Positions 41,194-49,408 of a DNA stretch of 64,000 nucleotides are shown here, one piece after another (positions within the stretch are counted from its first letter, which is position 1; the number at the start of each line of letters is the position of its first letter). Source of the DNA: Bradyrhizobium tropiciagri (lineage in GTDB: Bacteria > Pseudomonadota > Alphaproteobacteria > Rhizobiales > Xanthobacteraceae); the NCBI RefSeq assembly GCF_018130545.1, contig NZ_JAFCKF010000009.1:1-64000 (forward strand), read 5' to 3'. The notes below the pieces were generated by a model. The model was not told the DNA's origin and did no database searches. It saw nothing but the letters and a program-made list of their open reading frames with translations. A program made the position numbers and the translations under genes.

Positions 41194-43905
41194 ATGGCCA
41201 ATCAGCGTGACCCCGAAAAGAGACCCTCGCCGGATGCGCTGCTGGAGGCGGCGCGCCGCGAGACCGATCGATCGGGGCGGCTGAAGATCTTCATCGGCGC
41301 CGCACCCGGCGTCGGCAAGACCTACGAGATGCTCTCGAGCGCCCACGCCCGCCTCAAGGCGGGCGTCGACGTCGTGGTCGGTGTCGTCGAAACCCACGGG
41401 CGGGTCGAGACCGAGGCGCTGCTGAAAGGCCTCGAGGTGATCCCGCGCAAGCGGCTGGCCTATCGCGACCAGACGCTGGAGGAGATGGATCTCGACGCCG
41501 TGATCGCGCGCCGGCCGCAGCTCGCCCTCGTCGACGAGCTCGCCCATACCAACGCGCCGGGCAGCCGCCACCCGAAGCGCTATCTCGACGTCGAAGAGCT
41601 GCTGTCGCACGGCATCGATGTCTACACCGCGATCAACATCCAGCACATCGAGAGCCTCAACGACGTCGTCGCGCAGATCACCCATGTGCGGGTGCGCGAG
41701 ACGGTACCGGATTCGGTGGTCGATCGCGCCGATGCCATCGAGCTGATCGACCTCACGCCCGACGACCTGATCCAGCGGCTGAAGGAGGGCAAGGTCTATG
41801 TGCCCAAGCAGGCCGAGCGCGCGCTGGAGCATTACTTCTCGCCCGGCAACCTGACCGCGCTGCGCGAGCTCGCGCTGCGCCGCACCGCCGAGCGGGTTGA
41901 CGAGCAGCTGCTCAACCACATGCAGGCCAATGCGATCCAGGGCCCCTGGGCCGCCGGCGAGCGCATCCTGGTCTGCCTCAGCGAGGACCCGCGCGCGGCC
42001 GGCCTGGTGCGCTACACCAAGCGTCTCGCCGACCGGCTGCATGCGCAATGGACCGCGGTCAGCATCGAGACGCGGCGCAGCCTGCAACTGAGCGACGAGC
42101 AGCGCGACCGGTTGGCCGACACCATGCGGCTTGCGGAATCGCTCGGCGGCGAGGCGCTGACGCTGCCCGGTGTCGGCCGCCGCATCGCCGACGACGTCAT
42201 CAGTTTCGCGCAAGCCAACAACGTCACCCAGATCATCATCGGCAAATCGACCCGCTCGCGGTGGTTCGAGCTGACCCACGGCTCTGTCGTGCACGATCTG
42301 GTGCGCCGCGCCGGCAATATCAGCGTCAACGTGATCGCCGGTGACGAGCAGCCGGTCGGCAAGGCGGCGGTGCAGACCGCGCAGCGGCAGGACCCGTTCA
42401 ATCCGCGGCCCTATCTGATGTCGCTGCTGCTGACGGCGATCGGGCTCGGCGCGGCCAAGCTGATCCAGCCGTTCTTCGGCATCGAGAATGTCGACCTCGT
42501 GTTCATCACCGCCGTGGTTGGTGCTGCGGCACGCTACGGCCTGTGGCCGTCGCTGCTGGCGAGCGTCGCGGCGTCGTTGTGCTACAATTTCTTCTTCCTG
42601 CCGCCGGTCTACACCTTCACGATCACCGACCCGACTAACGTCGCGGCGTTCTTCTTCTTCATGCTGATCGCGCTTTTGGTCTCCAACGTCGCGGCACGGG
42701 TGCGGACCCAGGCCGACACCGCGATCGGCCGCGTCCGCACCACCGAGTCGCTGTACGCCTTCAGCCGCAAGCTCGCCGGCACCGCGACGCTTGACGACGT
42801 GCTGTGGGCGACTGCCTACCAGATCGCGCTGATGCTGAAGGTGCGCGTCGTGCTGCTGCTGCCGGAGGCCGGCATGCTGACCGTCAAGAGCGGCTATCCG
42901 CCGGAGGACCAGCTCGACCAGGCCGATCTCGCCGCCGCCAATTGGGCCTGGGGCAACGACCGCCCGGCCGGCCGCGGCTCGGACACACTGCCCGGCGGCA
43001 AGCGGCTGTTCCTGCCGATGCGCACCGGCCGCGGCCCGATCGGCGTGATCGGCATCGACGACGACCGTACCGGGCCACTGTTGACGCCGGACCAGCGCCG
43101 GCTGCTCGACGCGCTGGTCGACCAGGGCGCGCTCGCAATCGAGCGCGTGCTGCTGGTCGAGGACATGGACCGCGTCAAGCGCACCGTGGAATCCGACCGG
43201 CTGCGCGGCGCGCTGCTGACCTCGATCTCGCATGACCTCAAGACGCCGCTGGCCTCGGTGCTCGGCTCGGCCTCGGCGCTGCGCGATCTCGGCGCGAACC
43301 TGAGTGACGCCCAGAAGCACGATCTGCTCGCCACAGTGATCGACGAGTCGGAGCGGCTCAATCGCTTCATCGCCAATCTGCTCGACATGACCAAGCTGGA
43401 GTCAGGCGCGATCGTACCCAACACCGCGCGGCATGATGTCGGTGAGATCGTCGGCAGCGCGCTGCGCCGTGCCGCCAAGATCCTGGTGCATCACCGTGTG
43501 TCGCTGGAGCTCGCCGCCGACCTGCCGATGCTGGAGCTCGACGCCGTGCTGTTCGAGCAGGTGCTGTTCAATCTGCTGGACAACGCCGCCAAATACGCCC
43601 CGTCGGACACCACGATCTCGATCCGCGGCGCGCGCGACCGTGGCGCGGTGACGCTGCAGATCCTCGACGAGGGCAACGGCATCCCGGCCGCCGAGCTCGA
43701 AAGCGTGTTCGATAAGTTCTATCGCGCCGAGAAGGGCGACCATGTCCGCCCCGGCACAGGTCTTGGGCTGGCGATCTCGCGTGGCTTCGTCGAGGCGATG
43801 CGCGGCACGATCGCGGCAGCCAACCGTTTAGACCGGACCGGCGCCGTCATCACCATCCGCCTGCCGATCCCGGCCGACACCAACGCGCTGGACACTGCTG
43901 CATGA
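41194..43905 (+). CDS. kdpD: Sensor histidine kinase KdpD
   Basis: 903 aa. N-terminal KdpD domain with Walker A GAAPGVGKTYEML, then a USP-like domain (ERILVCLSEDPRAA), four membrane segments (about 400-500), a GAF-like region, HisKA with His680 in SISHDLKTPLAS and an HATPase with NLLDNAAKYAP and GTGLGLAISRG. Senses K+ limitation or turgor and phosphorylates KdpE. A 39-base gap follows kdpC. The response regulator gene overlaps its end by 4 bases. Confidence 0.96.
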   Translation: MANQRDPEKRPSPDALLEAARRETDRSGRLKIFIGAAPGVGKTYEMLSSAHARLKAGVDVVVGVVETHGRVETEALLKGLEVIPRKRLAYRDQTLEEMDLDAVIARRPQLALVDELAHTNAPGSRHPKRYLDVEELLSHGIDVYTAINIQHIESLNDVVAQITHVRVRETVPDSVVDRADAIELIDLTPDDLIQRLKEGKVYVPKQAERALEHYFSPGNLTALRELALRRTAERVDEQLLNHMQANAIQGPWAAGERILVCLSEDPRAAGLVRYTKRLADRLHAQWTAVSIETRRSLQLSDEQRDRLADTMRLAESLGGEALTLPGVGRRIADDVISFAQANNVTQIIIGKSTRSRWFELTHGSVVHDLVRRAGNISVNVIAGDEQPVGKAAVQTAQRQDPFNPRPYLMSLLLTAIGLGAAKLIQPFFGIENVDLVFITAVVGAAARYGLWPSLLASVAASLCYNFFFLPPVYTFTITDPTNVAAFFFFMLIALLVSNVAARVRTQADTAIGRVRTTESLYAFSRKLAGTATLDDVLWATAYQIALMLKVRVVLLLPEAGMLTVKSGYPPEDQLDQADLAAANWAWGNDRPAGRGSDTLPGGKRLFLPMRTGRGPIGVIGIDDDRTGPLLTPDQRRLLDALVDQGALAIERVLLVEDMDRVKRTVESDRLRGALLTSISHDLKTPLASVLGSASALRDLGANLSDAQKHDLLATVIDESERLNRFIANLLDMTKLESGAIVPNTARHDVGEIVGSALRRAAKILVHHRVSLELAADLPMLELDAVLFEQVLFNLLDNAAKYAPSDTTISIRGARDRGAVTLQILDEGNGIPAAELESVFDKFYRAEKGDHVRPGTGLGLAISRGFVEAMRGTIAAANRLDRTGAVITIRLPIPADTNALDTAA

Positions 43906-44591
43906 ATGCGACGCCCATCAAGGTCCTGGTCATTGACGATGAGCCGCCGATCCGCAAGCTGCTGCGGATGGGGCTGAGCACGCAGGGCTACGACATCCTC
44001 GAAGCCTCCAACGGCAAGATCGCGCTGGAGATGCTGGCCGAGGGGCCGGCGCTGATCATCCTCGACCTCGGGCTGCCCGACATCCAGGGCCACGACCTGC
44101 TGCGCATGATCCGCGGTCGCAACGAGAGCGTGCCGGTCGTGGTGCTGTCGAGCCGCGGCGATGAGGCCGGCAAGGTGCAGGCGCTCGATCTCGGGGCGGA
44201 CGACTATTTGACCAAACCGTTCGGCATGGACGAATTGCTGGCGCGGCTGCGCGCGGCGCTGCGCCACCAGTTGCAGGTGCAGGGCGAGCGGCCGGTGTTC
44301 CGCTCCGGCGATCTCTCGGTCGACCTGGTGCGCCGGATCGTCAAGGTCGGCGACAAGGAGATCAAGCTGTCGCCGAAGGAATACGACCTGCTGCGCGTGC
44401 TGGTGCAGCATGCCGGCAAGGTGCTGACCCATCGCTTCCTGCTGAAGGAATTGTGGGACGAGTTGACCGACGCGCAATATCTGCGGGTTTATGTGCGCCA
44501 GCTTCGCCAGAAGATCGAGGCCGACCCCGAGCGCCCGCAATTCGTGCTGACCGAGACCGGCATCGGCTATCGGCTGCGCGCGGCGGACTGA
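43902..44591 (+). CDS. kdpE: Response regulator KdpE
   Basis: 229 aa, OmpR/PhoB class. Receiver with VLVIDDEPPIRKLL, phospho-acceptor Asp55 (ILDLGLPD) and the conserved Lys in DDYLTKPF; then a winged-helix DNA-binding domain with SPKEYDLLRVLVQHAGKVLTH and YVRQLRQKIE. Activates kdpFABC under K+ shortage. Overlaps kdpD by 4 bases (ATGA). Confidence 0.96.
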   Translation: MNATPIKVLVIDDEPPIRKLLRMGLSTQGYDILEASNGKIALEMLAEGPALIILDLGLPDIQGHDLLRMIRGRNESVPVVVLSSRGDEAGKVQALDLGADDYLTKPFGMDELLARLRAALRHQLQVQGERPVFRSGDLSVDLVRRIVKVGDKEIKLSPKEYDLLRVLVQHAGKVLTHRFLLKELWDELTDAQYLRVYVRQLRQKIEADPERPQFVLTETGIGYRLRAAD

Positions 44592-44646
44592 GCTTCGGAA
44601 CCTTCGCTCTCATCGAGGCTTGTTCTTCCCTACCGGGAGAGAAGCC

Positions 44647-44880
44647 ATGGCACGAAAATACTCGCGAAAGGCATCTGGCGATGTCGAGCGTGTGATGAAG
44701 AAGCGCAAGGCCGGGACGTTGCGCAGCGGCCGCTCCAAGAAGAAGGCGAAGAGCCGCAAGCAGGCGATCGCGATCGGCCTGTCGGAGGCACGCGCCAAGG
44801 GCCGCAAGGTGCCGAAGAAGGCGTCCAAGAAAACGGCGAAGAAGGCAGCGAAGAAGCGCAAGGCCGCGAAGAAGCGGTAG
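44647..44880 (+). CDS. Lysine-rich basic protein, DUF6496 type
   Basis: 77 aa, strongly basic. Conserved N-terminal half MARKYSRKASGDVERVM, KRKAGTLRSGRSKKKAKSRK and QAIAIGLSEARAKG, then a histone-H1-like Lys/Ala tail (KKASKKTAKKAAKKRK). Probably binds nucleic acid; function unknown. ATG 44647 with GGGAGAG upstream. Sits between kdpE and the ku gene, both unrelated; the hairpins at 44903-44973 close its transcript. Confidence 0.75.
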   Translation: MARKYSRKASGDVERVMKKRKAGTLRSGRSKKKAKSRKQAIAIGLSEARAKGRKVPKKASKKTAKKAAKKRKAAKKR

Positions 44881-44902
44881 GCCGAACTCCCTTCGATCGT
44901 CA

Positions 44903-44973
44903 TGGCCGGGCTTGACCCGGCCATCCACGTCTTTCTGGCCAAGCAGATGGATGCCCGGGTCAAGCCCGGGCAT
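44903..44973. terminator. Two strong hairpins between convergent genes
   Basis: TGGCCGGG-CTTGA-CCCGGCCA (44903-44923) and ATGCCCGGG-TCAAG-CCCGGGCAT (44951-44973). They are inverted copies of one element, as the flanking words show. Located between the DUF6496 gene and the end of ku, and likely to stop transcription from both sides, though no T-run is present. Confidence 0.55.
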
Positions 44974-44990
44974 GACGAGTGCAAATCAAT

Positions 44991-45878
44991 TCACCCCGCC
45001 TTGCGAGACCGCGCGCTCGACCGGTGCGTCTTCTTCGCCGTACGGTGGTGCGCGGTCGGACGCCGACCGGTGGCGTGCGACCGCCGTGCGCCGCGTTTCC
45101 CACTCTTCAGGCTCTGCTGCAACGCGTCCATCAGGTTGACCACATTGCTCGGCTTCTTCTCGCGTTCCGCGGCCTTGATCGGCTTGCCGGCGGCTTTGCG
45201 GCGGACGAGCGCCTTCAGCGCGGTCTCGTACTCGTCCTTGAATTTCGATGGATCGAAATGCGCCGCCTTGCTGTCGAGGATGTGGCTCGCAAGCTCGATC
45301 ATGTCCTTGGTCACCTTCGGGCTCTTGATGTCGTCGAAATAGTCGTCGGCATCGCGGACCTCGTAGGGGTAGCGCAGGGTGGTGCCGAGCATGCCCTTGT
45401 CGAGCGGTTCGATCGCGATAACGTGCTCGCGGTTGGTCAGCACGATCCGCGCCAGTGCGACCCGGTCCTGGTCCTTCATGGCGTCGCGGATCACCGCGAA
45501 TGCGTCGACGCCGGCCTTGCCGTCGGGCCTGATGTAATAGGGGTGGTCGAGATAACGCTTGTCGATCTCGCCCTCGGGCACGAAACTGTCGATGTCGATG
45601 GTGTGGTTGCTCTCGATCTGGACCGCCTCGAGCTCGTCCTTCTCGATCTCGACATATTTGCCCTTGCTCACCTCGTAGCCGCGGCCCTTCTGGTCGCCCT
45701 CGACCACGTCGCCGGTTTCGGTATCGACCATCTGCTGCTTCAGCCGGTTGCCAGTCTCCCGGTTGATCATGTGGAAGCGGGTCTTCTCGACCGTGGTCGA
45801 GGCCGGGTAAAGCGCCACGGGGCACGACACCAGCGAGAGTTTGAGCGTGCCTTTCCAGTAGGCGCGGGGAGCGGCCAT
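44991..45878 (-). CDS. ku: Non-homologous end-joining protein Ku
   Basis: 295 aa, normal for bacterial Ku. Core motifs: AYWKGTLKLSLVSCPVALYPA, INRETGNRLKQQMVD, VEGDQKGRGYEVSKGKYV and LDHPYYIRPDGKAG. The C-terminal tail is basic (KSGKRGARRSHATGRR) as in many Ku proteins that contact DNA. Binds broken DNA ends and recruits LigD, encoded divergently next door. ATG 45878 has GGAGAC upstream. Confidence 0.95.
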   Translation of the reverse strand: MAAPRAYWKGTLKLSLVSCPVALYPASTTVEKTRFHMINRETGNRLKQQMVDTETGDVVEGDQKGRGYEVSKGKYVEIEKDELEAVQIESNHTIDIDSFVPEGEIDKRYLDHPYYIRPDGKAGVDAFAVIRDAMKDQDRVALARIVLTNREHVIAIEPLDKGMLGTTLRYPYEVRDADDYFDDIKSPKVTKDMIELASHILDSKAAHFDPSKFKDEYETALKALVRRKAAGKPIKAAEREKKPSNVVNLMDALQQSLKSGKRGARRSHATGRRPTAHHRTAKKTHRSSARSRKAG

Positions 45879-45984
45879 GATCGTCTCCAAACAGCTTGAG
45901 TTTGGAACTTGAACGGATACCGTAGGTTTTGGTTCCTGATGGCCGCGCCGAGGCGGCGGTCGCCGTTTGTGCCGAGGCCTGCAC

Positions 45985-48612
45985 GTGTCGCTGAGAAATC
46001 TCACCACCTATCGCAAGAAGCGCGACTTCGAGAAGACCAATGAGCCGTCAGGCGAGGTCAAGGTCGCGCCAGCCAAGCAGCGGCGCTTCGTGATCCAGAA
46101 GCATGACGCGACGCGGCTGCACTATGATTTCAGGCTCGAATTCGACGGCGTCTTCAAGTCCTGGGCGGTGACGCGCGGGCCTTCGCTCGATCCGCATGAC
46201 AAGCGGCTGGCGGTCGAGGTCGAGGATCATCCGCTCGACTATGGCGACTTCGAAGGCACCATTCCGGACGGCCAGTATGGCGGCGGCACGGTGCAGCTGT
46301 GGGATCGCGGTACCTGGGAATCGGACGATCCCGAGCGCGGCTTCAAGAAGGGCGACCTCAAGTTCACGCTGAATGGCGACAAGCTGCATGGCAGCTGGGT
46401 GCTGGTGCGGATGAAGAACGATCGCACCGGCGGCAAGCGCACCAACTGGCTGCTGATCAAGCACCGCGACGAATATGCCGTGGAGGGCAACGGCGAAGCG
46501 ATCCTCGATGAGGATCGCTCGGTCGCCTCCGGCCGCTCGATGGCCGAGATCGCGGCCGGCAAGGGGCGGGCTCCGAAGCCGTTCATGCTGGCCAAAGGCA
46601 ACGGCAAGGCCAAGGCGGATGCGGTCTGGCAGTCCAATCACGGCATGGCGGCGGATGCGCGTGCCAGGACCAAGGCTCAGGCGCCGAAAGCGAAGTTGAA
46701 GGAGCGAAAGGCGACGTCGAGGCAGGTGTCGGAGATGCCCGATTTCGTCACGCCGCAACTCTGTGCCGCGGTCGAGAGCCCGCCGAACGGCACGGGCTGG
46801 TGCCACGAGATCAAGTTCGACGGCTATCGCGTCCAGCTCCGCGTCGAAGACCGCGAGGCGGTGTTGAAGACCCGCAAGGGGCTCGACTGGTCCGAGAAGT
46901 TCGGCGCGATCGTGAAGGAGGCCGGCAAGTTGCCGGATGCCTTGATCGATGGCGAGATCGTCGCGCTCGACAAGAATGGCTTGCCGCATTTTTCGACGCT
47001 GCAGGCGGCGCTCTCGGACGGCAAGACCGACGGGCTGATCTTCTATACGTTCGACCTGTTGTTTGCAGGCCACGAGGATTTGCGCCCGCTGCCGCTCAGC
47101 GAGCGCAAGGCGCGGCTGAAGGCGTTGCTCGCTGCACGCAAAGGCAGGAACCTCCTGATCCGCTATGTCGAGCATTTCGAGGAGCGCGGCGAGGCCGTGC
47201 TGGAGTCCGCGCGCAAGCTCGGGCTGGAGGGCATCGTCTCCAAGCGGCTCGACGGCGCCTATCGCTCCGGCCGGTCCGACGACTGGACCAAGGCGAAGAT
47301 CCGCGCCGGCCATGAGGTGGTGATCGGCGGCTGGAAGACTACCAACGGCAAATTCCGCTCGCTGATGGCCGGCGTCTATCGCAGAGATCATCTGGCCTTT
47401 GTCGGCATCGTTGGCACCGGCTTCGGCCAGGACACGGTTCGCCGTATCATGCCGGCGCTGAAGGCCGCGGCATCCGACACCAGCCCGTTCGGCGGCAAGG
47501 ACGCGCCGAAGAAGACCCGCGACGTGCACTGGCTGAAGCCCGAACTCGTCGCCGAGATCGAGTTCGCCGGCTGGACCGACGCCGGCAATATCCGCCAGGC
47601 GGCGTTCAAGGGCCTGCGCCAGGACAAGCCGGCGCATGAGGTCGAGGCCGAGCGGCCGGTCGTAACCAAAGTGGTGAAGCCGATGGCCAAGGGCGTGGCG
47701 AAGAAGGGGACCGCCGAGGTGATGGGTGTCATCATCTCGCATCCCGCCAAGGCGCTGTGGCCGGACGCCGGCGATGGCGAGCCGGTGACCAAGCTCGACC
47801 TCGCGAATTATTTCGAGGCGGTCGGCGCCTGGATGATCTCCTACCTCAAGGGCCGGCCCTGCTCGATCGTGCGCGCGCCTGATGGCATCAAGGGCGAGAC
47901 GTTCTTCCAGCGTCACGCGATGGCCGGCACGTCGAAGCTGCTGAAGCTCGCCAAGGTCTCCGGCGACCGCAAACCTTATCTGCAGATCGACCAGGTCGAG
48001 GGGCTGGCTGCGGTCGCGCAGCTCGGTGGGCTCGAGCTGCATCCCTGGAATTGCGCGCCGGATGCCTATGACACGCCGGGCCGGCTGGTGTTCGATCTCG
48101 ATCCCGCGCCCGATGTCGCTTTCGTCGACGTGATCGATGCCGCCAAGGACATGCGCCGGCGGCTCACCGCGGTTGGGCTCGAGAGCTTTTGCAAGACCAC
48201 CGGCGGCAAGGGCCTTCACGTCGTGGCGCCGCTATCGTCAGGCGCAAAGGACAAGGTGACCTGGAAGGAGGCCAAGGCGTTTGCGCAAGGCATCTGTCAG
48301 TGGATGGCGCAGGAAGACCCCGAGCGTTATCTGATCAACATGTCGAAGGCCAAGCGCACCGGAAAGATCTTTCTCGATTATCTGCGCAACGACCGGCTCT
48401 CGACCGCGGTCGCGGTGCTGTCGCCGCGGGCGCGTCCGGGCGCGACGGTCTCGATGCCGCTGACCTGGACGCAGGTGCGCGGTGATCTCGATCCGAAGAA
48501 ATACACGGTGCGCTCGGTGCCGGCGCTGCTCGCCAAGACCAAGGCCTGGGACGGCTATGAGGATGCGGCCTCGTCGATCAAGGCGGCGATGAAGAAGCTC
48601 GCGGCACAATAG
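45985..48612 (+). CDS. ligD: Multifunctional DNA ligase D
   Basis: 875 aa with all three NHEJ modules in the order phosphoesterase (about 15-170; [23 protein letters not shown]), ATP-dependent ligase (about 240-540; active-site Lys277 in [26 protein letters not shown]) and primase-polymerase (about 580-870; [18 protein letters not shown]). Joins ends held by Ku. GTG 45985 is selected because GAGG is 7 bases upstream; a TTG at 45967 is possible. Divergent from ku with about 105 bases between the starts, so a shared control region is likely. Confidence 0.95.
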   Translation: MSLRNLTTYRKKRDFEKTNEPSGEVKVAPAKQRRFVIQKHDATRLHYDFRLEFDGVFKSWAVTRGPSLDPHDKRLAVEVEDHPLDYGDFEGTIPDGQYGGGTVQLWDRGTWESDDPERGFKKGDLKFTLNGDKLHGSWVLVRMKNDRTGGKRTNWLLIKHRDEYAVEGNGEAILDEDRSVASGRSMAEIAAGKGRAPKPFMLAKGNGKAKADAVWQSNHGMAADARARTKAQAPKAKLKERKATSRQVSEMPDFVTPQLCAAVESPPNGTGWCHEIKFDGYRVQLRVEDREAVLKTRKGLDWSEKFGAIVKEAGKLPDALIDGEIVALDKNGLPHFSTLQAALSDGKTDGLIFYTFDLLFAGHEDLRPLPLSERKARLKALLAARKGRNLLIRYVEHFEERGEAVLESARKLGLEGIVSKRLDGAYRSGRSDDWTKAKIRAGHEVVIGGWKTTNGKFRSLMAGVYRRDHLAFVGIVGTGFGQDTVRRIMPALKAAASDTSPFGGKDAPKKTRDVHWLKPELVAEIEFAGWTDAGNIRQAAFKGLRQDKPAHEVEAERPVVTKVVKPMAKGVAKKGTAEVMGVIISHPAKALWPDAGDGEPVTKLDLANYFEAVGAWMISYLKGRPCSIVRAPDGIKGETFFQRHAMAGTSKLLKLAKVSGDRKPYLQIDQVEGLAAVAQLGGLELHPWNCAPDAYDTPGRLVFDLDPAPDVAFVDVIDAAKDMRRRLTAVGLESFCKTTGGKGLHVVAPLSSGAKDKVTWKEAKAFAQGICQWMAQEDPERYLINMSKAKRTGKIFLDYLRNDRLSTAVAVLSPRARPGATVSMPLTWTQVRGDLDPKKYTVRSVPALLAKTKAWDGYEDAASSIKAAMKKLAAQ

Positions 48613-48700
48613 CCGCTATTGGGCGGGCTCATGTCGTTAGCTCAGCTCGTCATACCCCGCGGCTCATCGATTCAATCGCTGACGTCTCTGGAATACTGGA

Positions 48701-48720
48701 TCACCCGCTTTCGCGGGTGA
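48701..48720. repeat. Single REP-like hairpin
   Basis: TCACCCGC-TTTC-GCGGGTGA between convergent ligD and the DUF3309 gene. Same loop type (TTTC) as the paired hairpins elsewhere in the window, but unpaired. May serve as a terminator. Confidence 0.6.
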
Positions 48721-48759
48721 TGACAGTTGTCGATACGGATAGTGCACAACACCCGGTCG

Positions 48760-48924
48760 CTACAACCGACCGAGCAGCAGCAGGATCAGCAGGATCACGA
48801 TCACGAGGCCCAGACCGCCGCCGCCGTAGTAGCCGGTGCCGTAGAACGGTCCGCCGCCGATGCCGCTGAAGCCGCCAAGCAGCGCAATGACCAGAATAAT
48901 AAGGATGATCGTTCCAAGTGACAT
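48760..48924 (-). CDS. DUF3309-type small membrane peptide
   Basis: 54 aa: MSLGTIILIILVIALLGG, a Gly/Tyr/Phe-rich middle (GPFYGTGYYGGGG) and a second hydrophobic end (LGLVIVILLILLLLGRL). This pattern is characteristic of DUF3309, common in alphaproteobacteria and of unknown function. Two membrane spans are likely. GAGGAGA upstream of ATG 48924. Confidence 0.85.
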   Translation of the reverse strand: MSLGTIILIILVIALLGGFSGIGGGPFYGTGYYGGGGLGLVIVILLILLLLGRL

Positions 48925-49090
48925 CTCAACTCTCCTCAGCCCGGCGGGCCTGTTGGTCTCTTCCCTTCCGGAGAGCAAACAACCCGTAACTGTGAAGGTT
49001 CCGGGTTGAGCGATGCGATAAAGCTGTGTGGTCTTCAGTTTGCGTTGGAACGGAATTACATCAACGGAATCCATGGAGGAGTGCACTGCG

Positions 49091-49399
49091 ATGTCGGCTC
49101 CGCTGATCGTCTCGATTCCCCACAGCCTCGGCCGCGACGAGGCCATGCGCCGCCTGAAAACCGGCCTGTCGCGCGCGGCGGCCAACGTGCCTGTCATGAG
49201 CGTCGATGAGGAGCGCTGGGACAATAACCGAATGAACTTTCGTGTCCGCGCACTGGGGCAGGTTGCGGCCGGGCACCTCGATGTCGAGGACACTCATGTG
49301 CGCCTGGAGGTGACGCTGCCGTGGCTGCTGCAACGCTTCGCCGAGGTGGCGCAGGTGGCCATTCAGAAGAGCGGACAGTTGCTGCTGACCAAGCGCTGA
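49091..49399 (+). CDS. Polyhydroxyalkanoic-acid-system family protein
   Basis: 102 aa. Begins MSAPLIVSIPHSLGRDEAMRRL, the conserved opening of the putative PHA-granule-region family (PF09650 type), then RVRALGQVAAGHLDVEDTHVRLEVTLPWLL and a basic end. Family members are thought to act at storage granules, but this is weakly supported. GGAGGAG before the ATG. Its stop lies 9 bases from the stop of treY on the other strand. Confidence 0.75.
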   Translation: MSAPLIVSIPHSLGRDEAMRRLKTGLSRAAANVPVMSVDEERWDNNRMNFRVRALGQVAAGHLDVEDTHVRLEVTLPWLLQRFAEVAQVAIQKSGQLLLTKR

Positions 49400-49408
49400 C
49401 GCGCGGTG

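Noticed and set aside
41182-43320. 712-codon minus-strand frame opposite kdpD
   Set aside because: Antisense shadow with no recognisable domain; kdpD on the plus strand has complete kinase motifs.
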